From Hallerella sp964587155 (lineage in GTDB: Bacteria > Fibrobacterota > Fibrobacteria > Fibrobacterales > Fibrobacteraceae): a DNA stretch of 64,000 bases. The DNA is taken from the NCBI GenBank assembly GCA_964587155.1, contig CAZPKF010000005.1, positions 80,614 through 144,613 on the forward strand, in the 5' to 3' direction. The position numbers and the translations under genes are program-made. Of the stretch, positions 26,753 through 34,531 are shown in pieces (positions within the stretch are counted from its first letter, which is position 1; every line of letters begins with the position of its first letter). The notes beneath the pieces are model-generated. The model made no database searches. It was not told the origin of the DNA and saw nothing but the letters and a program-made list of their open reading frames with translations.

Positions 26753-27210
26753 GGAGATTTTCTCACATTCAAAAGGCGGAGCAACTGATAAGGTTCTTCC
26801 GTTTCATCTAAATAGACGTTTCCATCCCGATTCAAATAATAAAGGGATGTTCCTTTGTGTTTTTGAAAACGGAAAAAACGTCTGTCGTCATCAAAACGAA
26901 CTGCGACAAATTCGGCACTATCGATATAAGTCGCAGAACTTTTTACGGTATCTTCCCCCGCCGAAGAAATGAACACTTCTTGAACGGACGCTTTTCCTGC
27001 GCTGTCAAGAGTCATTCGAACCCGACGAATTTCACATTCATCGCAAGGCAACATTCCAACATAAACTCCTTCGACACCCTCTGGCACTTGAATTTCCGCC
27101 AATTTGGGCAAGGACTTCAAAGTTTCTTCCACTTTTTCCGTTTTTTTCCCGTCTTCTTGAGCACAGGCGAAAAAAAGCAAAAACAGCAATGGCAACGCAA
27201 AATATTTCAT
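26749..27210 (-). CDS. NlpE-like lipoprotein
   Basis: 153 residues. A lipoprotein signal (LLFLLFFAC, Cys 16) leads to a small domain beginning GVYVGMLPCDECEIRRVRM, which resembles the N-terminal domain of NlpE with its CxxC. NlpE senses surface and copper stress through the outer membrane in enterobacteria; here only the shape of the domain is known. The ribosome-binding site AGGAGA lies in the end of the SUMF1 gene, and the stop overlaps the next gene, so three genes are coupled. Confidence 0.75.
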   Translation of the reverse strand: MKYFALPLLFLLFFACAQEDGKKTEKVEETLKSLPKLAEIQVPEGVEGVYVGMLPCDECEIRRVRMTLDSAGKASVQEVFISSAGEDTVKSSATYIDSAEFVAVRFDDDRRFFRFQKHKGTSLYYLNRDGNVYLDETEEPYQLLRLLNVRKSP

Positions 27211-27984
27211 TTATTCTCCTACAAGTACAACGCGGATTCCCGTTTCGTTCGAAGCAAAATCCGGAGTTTTCTTTTCCACTTGATTCCAAGCCAATTCCGA
27301 AGCCTTCGACCTCCAGGAACCTCCTTGCAATGCCGTGTCGGCAGTCCATTCGCTCACGTTCCCTGCCATATCGTAAAGTCCCAGGGCGTTTGGCAATTTC
27401 AAAGCAACCGGACGGTAGCCATCCGTCAAAATGTATTGGGCGTATTTCGAAGCGACATCCGTTCCCCAGTAATACGTATCCGAATTCCCCGCTTGGTAAG
27501 ACTTTTTCCATTCGTCAGAAGTCGGCAAACGAACCGCCTTTTTCGAAAAATCCGTTTGGAGTCCAACAAGCCTGTTCCCCGCCCCACGGGACGTGTAAGA
27601 ATAAGCCGTGTCCAAATCCATTTTTTTAGAAAGGGCGTTTGCAAAAAGAATTGCGTCATACCACGAAACATTCGCCACCGGGAAAGAATCCCCCACCGAG
27701 TTTTTCATTTGCTCAGGAAGGCTGCCCATCAGCAAAAGATAATCCGACTGCGTGATTTCCGTTTTCGAAATCGAAAATCCCATTTTGGTATCAACCCAAC
27801 GGAGCGCCATTTGAGAGGCACTTGATGCGGATTCCGCACTTGCAGAAGATTTTTCCGTCACCGAAGACATTCCCTGCAAAGTCCCCGGCCCATTTTCTCC
27901 GCCAGTTTCTCCATTTGTCGGCGAAGAGCAAGCCATTAAAAATCCTGCACAAACTACTGTGGCAGTCCATTTTAAAATACACAT
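27211..27984 (-). CDS. Lipoprotein with formylglycine-generating-enzyme-like domain
   Basis: 257 residues. After a lipobox signal (VCAGFLMAC) comes a Ser/Ala-rich linker (about 40-60), then an FGE/SUMF1-type fold: SKTEITQSDYLLLMG, NVSWYDAILFANAL, RLPTSDEWKKSYQ, YDMAGNVSEWTAD and ETGIRVV. True FGE makes formylglycine in sulfatases using Cys residues; such Cys are absent here, so a structural or carbohydrate-related role is more likely. Fold members are common in secreted Fibrobacter proteins. First gene of a three-gene run (with the NlpE-like and m5U genes). Confidence 0.8.
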   Translation of the reverse strand: MCILKWTATVVCAGFLMACSSPTNGETGGENGPGTLQGMSSVTEKSSASAESASSASQMALRWVDTKMGFSISKTEITQSDYLLLMGSLPEQMKNSVGDSFPVANVSWYDAILFANALSKKMDLDTAYSYTSRGAGNRLVGLQTDFSKKAVRLPTSDEWKKSYQAGNSDTYYWGTDVASKYAQYILTDGYRPVALKLPNALGLYDMAGNVSEWTADTALQGGSWRSKASELAWNQVEKKTPDFASNETGIRVVLVGE

Positions 27985-28290
27985 CGGGCTATTCCTACAG
28001 GGAAAAATCTTTTATTCACAATGTAAATTTAGCTCAAAGTTTTGCCCTTCAAACCACATTGATTTCGCATTTATTCCTAAAATCAGATTTGTTCTTTCAA
28101 ACGAACGGGATTTGACGTTCAAAACTCGTTTTGTCGGTTAATACGGTTTTTCGCGACGACGCTAAATTTCACACAAACTAACAGATCACGATGGTTTTTC
28201 GGCAGTTTCTCGAAAGTCTACGATCTAAAAACATTTTCATAAGCTGTTTTTTCCGAAACGCCACTCTTTAAACGTCCGATTTCAACCCCA

Positions 28291-28309
28291 CCCCATTCTA
28301 AAAATGGGG
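28291..28309. terminator. Weak hairpin in a 354-base gene-free gap
   Basis: CCCCATT pairs with AATGGGG over a 5-base loop, 30 bases past the end of the M6-like gene. There is no T run, so termination is only possible. The rest of 27985-28338 shows no gene or repeat I can support; it is AT-rich and probably holds the promoter of the SUMF1-like lipoprotein gene. Confidence 0.3.
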
Positions 28310-28338
28310 CGTTCAACGGCTTGCAAAAATGAAAATTT

Positions 28339-31300
28339 TCACCGAACAACTCCTATCCGATAAAACTTTTCCTTTTTCTTTCCCGACGTAAATTTGACGC
28401 GAAGTCTAGCCGTATACACATCACTGCCCAAACGGGAAACATCCAGATTATCCACCTGATTGTTTCCTTTGTTTGCACTGCCGAGCTTTTGAGAAAATAC
28501 GCAAAGTCCCGTTATGTCGTAAAATTCGAGCGTCGCCGATTTCGCGTTCATCCCCAGTTCAAAACGGACGTTTGCATTTCCGCCGCGAACCGGATTCGGG
28601 TAAACAAAGAAGTCTCCGATACTTTCCACAGAATCCCTTGCCGCAGGTTCCGAAAGTCGCGAAGCATCGAAGAAATTTGTTCTGGCGTTCCCATTCCCGG
28701 GCACGCTCCAGGCTTTAGCCGAGGCGACAGCCCCCTGCGCTGACTTCGCCAAATGATATCCGGAAACCGAATTTCTTTGAAACGCATACACCTGCGGTCC
28801 CGGCAAAGAATCCACCGTTTTGGCGACAAAAAAGCTCATGGGGCGCACAACTTCTCCATATTCAAACGCTCCCGCAGAAATCGGGAATCCATCCGTAAAC
28901 TTTTTCCCATTTGAAAGAAAGGCAAGGAGCATTCCCCCATTCGTTCCCACCAGAATTTCCGGCAGACTGTCTCCGGAAACATCGACGACAAGCGGATCCG
29001 AATGGAAGCTGTATTCGGGAAGTCCACTGGCAATTTTTGCCGGGAACCCCGAAACGACAACGCCCGAATGGTCTATCGCATAAAGCAGGTTATAACCCAA
29101 GAAAACGGCATCCGGATAACCGTCCCCATTGATATCGCTGACAGCAATCGCAGACGTTTCATCGTAAAAATCCCGAACGCCATCGTTTCCGCGTTTAAAT
29201 GATTTGGGAGCGAACAGGACTCTTGCCGAATCTTCCGCCCGAACCATGGTCGCGTATCCACGACTTCCCAAAACAAACAATTCTGATTTTCCATCCCGGT
29301 CAAAGTCGGAACAGGCGATTCGGAAACTTTGCTTTTTTAACGGAGCGAGCAATTTTCCCTGAATTTTGGGAGTGGGCAATTTTTGAATTCTCCCTTCTGC
29401 ACTTTTATAAAGTGCCAGTTCTGCGTTCTCACCGACAAGGGCTATATCAGCAGACTCTTCGGATGGGCAAAGCGCCATGTCTTGCGGAATGAAATTTTCC
29501 GGAAGAGCGAAGCGGTCTCCTTTGGAGAGATCCGATGTACGGAATCGGTAAAAAGTCCCCGAATCCGCGACAAAAACATAACCGCCATCCAACAAAGGCC
29601 CTATTTTCGCCGTGGGAATTTTGATGCTTTCCCGGTCATACTGAATTCGATCGATCGCAGGCAAAAGCGCCGTCCGCACAAGTCCCGCATTTTGATGCAA
29701 GCTGAACACGGAATCCCCAGTCGCCGCCAGCCCCAAAAGAGCGCCCGCTGATTTTCCCAACCGATAAAGTGGAACTTGGACCGTTGAATCCGCACGGGAA
29801 AGGACCGTCCGCGTAACAAGCGTGTCGCTTTCCATCAAAGAATCCCCCGCCGCCGTCATCAGTTGGAGCGTACCGTCTTCTGCACCAAAGACAATCAACT
29901 TTTCCCCGGCACCGACCGACATTCCCTCCGGGTAATCCAACGCCACCGCAGCCCGCATCGCCGCATCAACACCGACATTCTTCGGAAACTTTGAACCAGA
30001 AATCAAAGCGTTCGATGCCCACGAGATCCGCACGGGAATCGATGACGCGGCAAAATTCCAGACACTGTCGCCCATAAACAGATTCGACGTTTTTTCCACG
30101 TGGAAATTTTTCCCTTTTCCCGCCGAAACCGTGATACCCGTGTAACCGCCCGTTGTCGTCGCCGTATTACCATAACCAGACGGCCGAATGGACCACACCG
30201 TATCCTTAGGGGATTTTTCACCGCGACGAAGATGTGGAATCAAATCCGCACCGGAACCGTAATCGTACGAATCTTCTCCGAGCGCATTTTTGAACGTTTT
30301 CCCAATAGAAAGGACTTTGTCCGCTTCGGCAAGCATGATGCCAAATTGATGATCTTTTACCGTGTCACCGCCCCAGAAATTGGTGACGCCATAAGGCAAC
30401 GCCTCGCGCAAATACCAATCGTTGACCTTCCACACGGCAATACCGCTAGATGGAAGTCCAGCGTCAAACGACGACACGTTGACAATCACACCGTTCAGTT
30501 TTTTCTTGTTCTTCGTACATTTTCCCTTTGAATCGCAGGTGCTGTCTTCAAACGCGACATGCAAACTGTCGACCGGGTAAACTTTGGTCAGAATTTCATA
30601 GTCCGTTTCCGCAGCCACATCCGATGCGGGAACGTAAGAAACGGCAATCTTTGCAGAATCCCCGGCGGAACGTTCCCTGTTTTCAATCAATAGGTATTCG
30701 TTCGAAGACAGCGGCACTTTCAATATTTCCGTGCCACTTCCCGATCCTGCTGCGACAATTTCCTTCGTCAAGCTGCCATCCGACGGCGGATAAACCGTCT
30801 GAACTTTCGCCCATCCCATGTAGGCCCGCACCCACGCCGACGGCAACACGGGGAAAAAGCCGTTCCCGGCATTATAGCCGGCAAAATCCATCACGTCAAA
30901 ATATCCCAGCCTCGAAATGCCTTTTACCACATCGTATGTATTGGGCATTCCCAATTCCCGTCCAATTTGATTCACCAGAATTCCATTGATACCCCAGTTG
31001 AGTCCGTCCTGCGATGCCGTTTCGCTGGTGACCATCACCGTTTTGAGCGTGTCAAAAGTAGCCCCCGGAATCACCATACCAAATCGATCCCCTGCGCAAT
31101 TCCGTTCTTTATCGGTAGAATCCAAATACGCCCAATAATCTTGCACCACGTAGACATCCATAAAATCGCCCTGAGTGTCCGCATGATTCGTTCCCATGCT
31201 GCCCCCGTCCAAAAGGCGGCTCGCCCCAGCGTGGATAATCATAAACGCGCGTTTTTTATTCGGCGATTTGGGCATCGGAACCCGAAATGGATTGTCTAAC

Positions 31301-31755
31301 GTGTCTTTGGACTGATTGGCTTCGGTGATGGCATCCCAAATGAAATTCATGTAATCGCGGCTGCGGGCTTCGTCAAACTCCGCCGTCTTTTCTCCTTTCT
31401 TTTTAGCCGTTCGATTGTAATCGATGATATAATGATCCAATGTGTAAGGTTCGCCGCTAGGGAAAATCCGCGCCTGAATGACCAAGTTTCCGTTGCTGAC
31501 CGCCCCATAATAATTGTTCACAAATTCAAAATGTTTTTGCCAATAAGCGGCGCTCGCCCGGTGACCGCTCGGATCCAAACTGTAATTCGCATTGGATGTG
31601 TCACTGTCAGAATCAAACCGGCCCGTTCCCGTCGTCAGGGAATTGTCCGGGGATTCCTGCTTGAACTGAACGCGCAATGCAAAAATTTCAAGCGTGTCGA
31701 CGGCAAAGGATGATGTGAAAAGGGCGAATAAGACAAAATAAAAAAGACGGCACAT
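28339..31755 (-). CDS. Secreted M6-like protein with lost protease site, FG-GAP repeats and sorting domain
   Basis: 1138 residues. A signal peptide (LFYFVLFALFTSSFAV) precedes an immune-inhibitor-A-like (M6) region: the segment GINGILVNQIGRELGMPNTYD (cut here at residues 256-276) aligns with the zinc site HEFGH of M6 proteases, and RLGYFDVMDFAGYNAGNGFF resembles the downstream M6 motif. The His-Glu-x-x-His residues are replaced by N-Q-x-x-R (near residue 261), so it should be inactive as a zinc protease. Then come FG-GAP/VCBS-type repeats (for example DFDRDGKSEL, DINGDGYPDAV) and a C-terminal sorting domain starting VYPNPVRGG, of the type used by type IX secretion. Probably a cell-surface adhesion or binding protein. 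Confidence 0.75.
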   Translation of the reverse strand: MCRLFYFVLFALFTSSFAVDTLEIFALRVQFKQESPDNSLTTGTGRFDSDSDTSNANYSLDPSGHRASAAYWQKHFEFVNNYYGAVSNGNLVIQARIFPSGEPYTLDHYIIDYNRTAKKKGEKTAEFDEARSRDYMNFIWDAITEANQSKDTLDNPFRVPMPKSPNKKRAFMIIHAGASRLLDGGSMGTNHADTQGDFMDVYVVQDYWAYLDSTDKERNCAGDRFGMVIPGATFDTLKTVMVTSETASQDGLNWGINGILVNQIGRELGMPNTYDVVKGISRLGYFDVMDFAGYNAGNGFFPVLPSAWVRAYMGWAKVQTVYPPSDGSLTKEIVAAGSGSGTEILKVPLSSNEYLLIENRERSAGDSAKIAVSYVPASDVAAETDYEILTKVYPVDSLHVAFEDSTCDSKGKCTKNKKKLNGVIVNVSSFDAGLPSSGIAVWKVNDWYLREALPYGVTNFWGGDTVKDHQFGIMLAEADKVLSIGKTFKNALGEDSYDYGSGADLIPHLRRGEKSPKDTVWSIRPSGYGNTATTTGGYTGITVSAGKGKNFHVEKTSNLFMGDSVWNFAASSIPVRISWASNALISGSKFPKNVGVDAAMRAAVALDYPEGMSVGAGEKLIVFGAEDGTLQLMTAAGDSLMESDTLVTRTVLSRADSTVQVPLYRLGKSAGALLGLAATGDSVFSLHQNAGLVRTALLPAIDRIQYDRESIKIPTAKIGPLLDGGYVFVADSGTFYRFRTSDLSKGDRFALPENFIPQDMALCPSEESADIALVGENAELALYKSAEGRIQKLPTPKIQGKLLAPLKKQSFRIACSDFDRDGKSELFVLGSRGYATMVRAEDSARVLFAPKSFKRGNDGVRDFYDETSAIAVSDINGDGYPDAVFLGYNLLYAIDHSGVVVSGFPAKIASGLPEYSFHSDPLVVDVSGDSLPEILVGTNGGMLLAFLSNGKKFTDGFPISAGAFEYGEVVRPMSFFVAKTVDSLPGPQVYAFQRNSVSGYHLAKSAQGAVASAKAWSVPGNGNARTNFFDASRLSEPAARDSVESIGDFFVYPNPVRGGNANVRFELGMNAKSATLEFYDITGLCVFSQKLGSANKGNNQVDNLDVSRLGSDVYTARLRVKFTSGKKKEKFYRIGVVR

Positions 31756-31776
31756 ACGCTAAAATTACAAAATAGT

Positions 31777-32094
31777 TCAACTATTGTGAATATCCCGCTC
31801 CAATGTGACTGTTGTCGGGTTATCAATCTTCGTTTCCGCAGAATAACCAACAATCTTATTTGCGACATCGTTAACTTGTTTATTCAAGACAGAAGCATCA
31901 TAACCACCTTCCACGCGAAATTCATAACAGGCCCCAAAAATTTTCCAAAAAACCTTTTTTGAGCTTGCAAGTGTTATGGATAAGTTATCCTGTTGATCGT
32001 GAGACTGTCCGCGAGTCCACAAATTCTCCTTTTCCGCAATCATCGAAAGAGTTACGGTATCTCCCTCTGCATTTTCAACAACAAACATTCCCAC
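31777..32094 (-). CDS. Small hypothetical protein
   Basis: About 105 residues from GTG 32094 (103 from ATG 32088). It is mostly beta-strand-like and polar, with a segment VFWKIFGACYEFRVEGGYD. An in-frame stop lies just upstream, and the preceding bases in the neighbouring frame also look coding-like, so it may be the end of a longer gene broken by a frameshift. No signal peptide or known domain. It ends 21 bases before the M6-like gene. Confidence 0.4.
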   Translation of the reverse strand: MGMFVVENAEGDTVTLSMIAEKENLWTRGQSHDQQDNLSITLASSKKVFWKIFGACYEFRVEGGYDASVLNKQVNDVANKIVGYSAETKIDNPTTVTLERDIHNS

Positions 32095-32751
32095 GCCATC
32101 TTGAAAATGATTCCAATTTTTTCAAGGAAAACGCCACCGTTTTTGTACCAAAAACAAATACTCGCACGGCAAGAAAACTTAGTTTTCCAATTTAAGTCAT
32201 TCCGAACAAAAAAGCCCAAAATTACACCTTCCTTTGCAAGCATCACCCAATAAAACATCAACCGTCCGCAAAAGTGGCGTTCATTTTGCAGCAAGGACCG
32301 ACGCATGAGTTTATTTATACCCTCGTTCCGGCCAAAACAACATGCCCCCCAATACGAAGAAAATCAACAACGAAGCTAGACATGCCTTACGAACAAGAAT
32401 TCTGCGAACCGGGTAGAGTCTTCGTTTGTCCAAAAGGCTCCTTTTTCGCGGCAAAACGTATTGGAATAATGAATATTTGCCATGCAGAGAATAACCACCG
32501 GCAAATTTTCGTGCATACCGGAGATTTTTGCAAAACACAAGCTCAGTTGAAAAAAAATATATATTACTGTCAACAAATGACCTTGCCATTGATAAAGCCC
32601 TGTCATGAGTTAGATTTGTTCATGACGAGCAGCAAGAGCAGGATGGTTGATGTGTTGACTATTCTGATTCCCAGAAAAGTCCGAACGGGCGGACAAAATC
32701 AATCAGAAAACAAAAACAATCCCTGTTTGCATGGAAAGGAGGAAAGTCAAC
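32095..32751. other. Gene-poor stretch before the toxin locus
   Basis: 657 bases with several overlapping open frames on both strands (for example 32274-32774 on plus and 32311-32589 on minus), none with a plausible start signal or recognisable product. The stretch is more AT-rich than its neighbours (for instance near 32550 an AAAAAAAATATATAT tract). It may be the remnant of accessory DNA; I see no insertion sequence ends, tRNA or strong hairpin. Confidence 0.5.
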
Positions 32752-33210
32752 ATGACTCTCAAAGAGTATTCTAAAATTCTTGCCGAAAATGGCAACAACC
32801 CGGCATTACGGGATAAAACCAATGTCGCCATCCCGAATTTCAACGCCTGCGATTATTACAGAAATCATTTGCCGAAGGGTCCCGATGACAATATCGCCGA
32901 AGCTCGACGTTGGAATTTTTTGCCAATCTTTCCATTCGGGATGGCAGTTTATACCCATAACCGATGCGATTACAAAGACAAAGACTCCTCTTATGAGAAT
33001 TTTGGAAATGTGAATTACGGCGCTACTAGACGATCAGTCGGAATTCCAAGGGTAATTCTCCAAGCTGGAGCCGGCCTCGCGCAGTATAAAGACGGAACTC
33101 ACAAGCCAGAATACGGATCTTTCTTTTCTTCAACATTTGGCGATGATCCAAAAGATCAAGAACAGATAAAACTAGGGATGGACTATTTTGACGCCTGCTT
33201 TGAAAAATAA
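32752..33210 (+). CDS. Polymorphic toxin type 44 (Ntox44) domain protein
   Basis: 152 residues. The start has an excellent AAAGGAGGAAAG site. Residues from about 28 match the Ntox44 domain: NACDYYRNHLP, YENFGNVNYGATRRSVGIP, QAGAGLAQYKDGTH and FGDDPKDQEQIKLGMDYF. Ntox44 domains are predicted nuclease toxins that usually sit at the end of large secreted polymorphic toxins; here the domain stands alone, without trafficking or repeat regions. It is followed by two membrane-protein ORFs that may be its immunity factors. Catalytic residues cannot be named with confidence. Alternative: a remnant 'orphan' toxin module. Confidence 0.75.
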   Translation: MTLKEYSKILAENGNNPALRDKTNVAIPNFNACDYYRNHLPKGPDDNIAEARRWNFLPIFPFGMAVYTHNRCDYKDKDSSYENFGNVNYGATRRSVGIPRVILQAGAGLAQYKDGTHKPEYGSFFSSTFGDDPKDQEQIKLGMDYFDACFEK

Positions 33211-33313
33211 ATTGTTTCCTTTTTTCAAAAAATTGCTGAAATGGTGTGCACTCTCGGTGTACATCGTTTTAGTCGTAATCGGAATTTTTATTGCGTTGAT
33301 AGGACTGTTATGA
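33200..33313 (+). CDS. Tiny membrane peptide next to the toxin gene
   Basis: 37 residues from TTG 33200, in the +1 frame, overlapping the end of the toxin gene by 11 bases. It has a basic N-terminus (KNKLFPFFKKLLKW) and one strong membrane segment (ALSVYIVLVVIGIFIALIGL). Its stop overlaps the ATG of the next gene (TTATGA), so the three ORFs are translationally coupled. Start uncertain (TTG 33188, 33200 or 33212). It has no annotation-sized homologue I can name. It could be an anchor or part of the immunity factor. Confidence 0.45.
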   Translation: MKNKLFPFFKKLLKWCALSVYIVLVVIGIFIALIGLL

Positions 33314-33732
33314 GCAAAAGGGATTTGAAGATTGTTTTATTTCTGTTTACGGCTCCATTTGCGCTACTGGGATTGTGCGGAACGATTGCAATCGGATTCT
33401 TAACGTTCAACGACTCAATAACACTCACAAAGGGGGAAAATATCCTTTCGCCAAACGGCAACAAAAAAGCCGTTCTTTATGTGGCTTCCGGTGGTGGCGC
33501 CGCAGGTTGGGTTCATCACTCCGTTGCAATACTAAATGCCAACGATACTTTGGACACGTCCGTTTTCAAAAGCGACAAGACGGTCTTTTCGAAACGCTGC
33601 TGCGATAGCATCGATATAAATTGGGAAAACGACTCCACCCTGCAAATCCGTTATATAAAAGAAGACGAATACTGCGTTTACAAAATACAAGAAAGCAGCG
33701 GTGATGTAAAAATCAAATATGTTATAAAGTGA
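33310..33732 (+). CDS. Membrane-anchored protein, candidate immunity to toxin
   Basis: 140 residues. One or two N-terminal membrane segments (IVLFLFTAPFALLGLCG, about residues 9-33) lead to a soluble, beta-rich domain with LSPNGNKKAVLYVASGGGA, NWENDSTLQIRYIK and YCVYKIQ. The SPNG...WENDSTLQI pattern recalls small uncharacterised proteins (DUF5412-like in my memory) found near toxins, so immunity is an inference. Its ATG overlaps the stop of the tiny peptide. An upstream in-frame start at 33241 gives no better product. It lies 79 bases before the convergent LolB-like gene. Confidence 0.5.
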   Translation: MSKRDLKIVLFLFTAPFALLGLCGTIAIGFLTFNDSITLTKGENILSPNGNKKAVLYVASGGGAAGWVHHSVAILNANDTLDTSVFKSDKTVFSKRCCDSIDINWENDSTLQIRYIKEDEYCVYKIQESSGDVKIKYVIK

Positions 33733-33811
33733 TGATAAGGCGCCTTCTTAAAAAGGCTTATCGCAGGTGCGGCAAGAACACAGTCAAATTCGGCAAGTCC
33801 GTTGACAAGTT

Positions 33812-34531
33812 TCAATATTTCAAGAGTTCATACTCTTCGGGAATCGGAAGCCGCCAAGTTCCCGTTCCCCATTCCGCATCCGTTTTCACGCTTTTCAGGC
33901 GAATTTCCAGCACAGCATTTTCCCGTTGAAAAAACACCGCATTCAACGGCACCACCAACTTTTCAAACAGGGCGTAATCCGAAAATTCCAACCGTTCTGC
34001 ATTTTGGGAAATTTTGACTATGCGGCCATCCCCATCGCACGTGGCGACAAACGGAATCCCCAACGCACCCGTTCCAAATATTTTCTTTTCACCCAAATCC
34101 GTCCGCACGGAATCCACCGTTCCTCCCCGCGGCAGAGCGTCTCCCCAAAACAAAGCCGCCACCCGGTGAATATCAAACAGGGGAATGCCCGCGACACCGC
34201 CGACAAGATATCCCTTTCCCGTAACATAAGCCTTCTGCGCTGGCAAAACAAGTGACCAGTCTCCTTCTTTCCACAAAAGCGAAGCCACTCCAATTCCCAT
34301 CGGACCCGAAAATTCCATTCGATAACGCTTGTAGGGAACCGCAAACAAAACGCCCGAAAGCGTATGCGATCCATCCACCGGATCTTGCGTTTTCACAGAA
34401 AACTTGGCCTTTAAACTATCTGGGGCAAGCCCTTCCGACTGCTCCACAGGCCCTTTCGCCAAATGCGGAGAGCATCCGCAAAAAGTTCCCATCAAAGCAA
34501 GAAAAGCTACGCCAAAAAAATATTTTTTCAA
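33812..34531 (-). CDS. LolB/DUF4292-like lipoprotein
   Basis: 239 residues. A lipoprotein signal (ALMGTFCGC) leads to a soluble domain with PYKRYRMEFSGPMGIGVASL and GDWSLVLPAQKAYVTG, the layout of LolB-type lipoprotein-receptor folds that bind lipids or lipoproteins at the outer membrane. This fits a cell with many lipoproteins. It starts with TTG at 34531, overlapping the TPR gene stop by four bases. Assignment is by pattern only. Confidence 0.55.
   Translation of the reverse strand: MKKYFFGVAFLALMGTFCGCSPHLAKGPVEQSEGLAPDSLKAKFSVKTQDPVDGSHTLSGVLFAVPYKRYRMEFSGPMGIGVASLLWKEGDWSLVLPAQKAYVTGKGYLVGGVAGIPLFDIHRVAALFWGDALPRGGTVDSVRTDLGEKKIFGTGALGIPFVATCDGDGRIVKISQNAERLEFSDYALFEKLVVPLNAVFFQRENAVLEIRLKSVKTDAEWGTGTWRLPIPEEYELLKY

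Noticed and set aside
32311..32589. Minus-strand ORF with a hydrophobic C-terminus (LASLLIFFVLGGMLFW)
   Set aside because: No start signal, and the N-terminal part looks random; kept only as part of the gene-poor stretch.
32274..32774. Possible 166-codon gene just before the toxin
   Set aside because: No ribosome-binding site, no domain, overlaps the toxin start in another frame and conflicts with minus-strand frames; noise is likelier.
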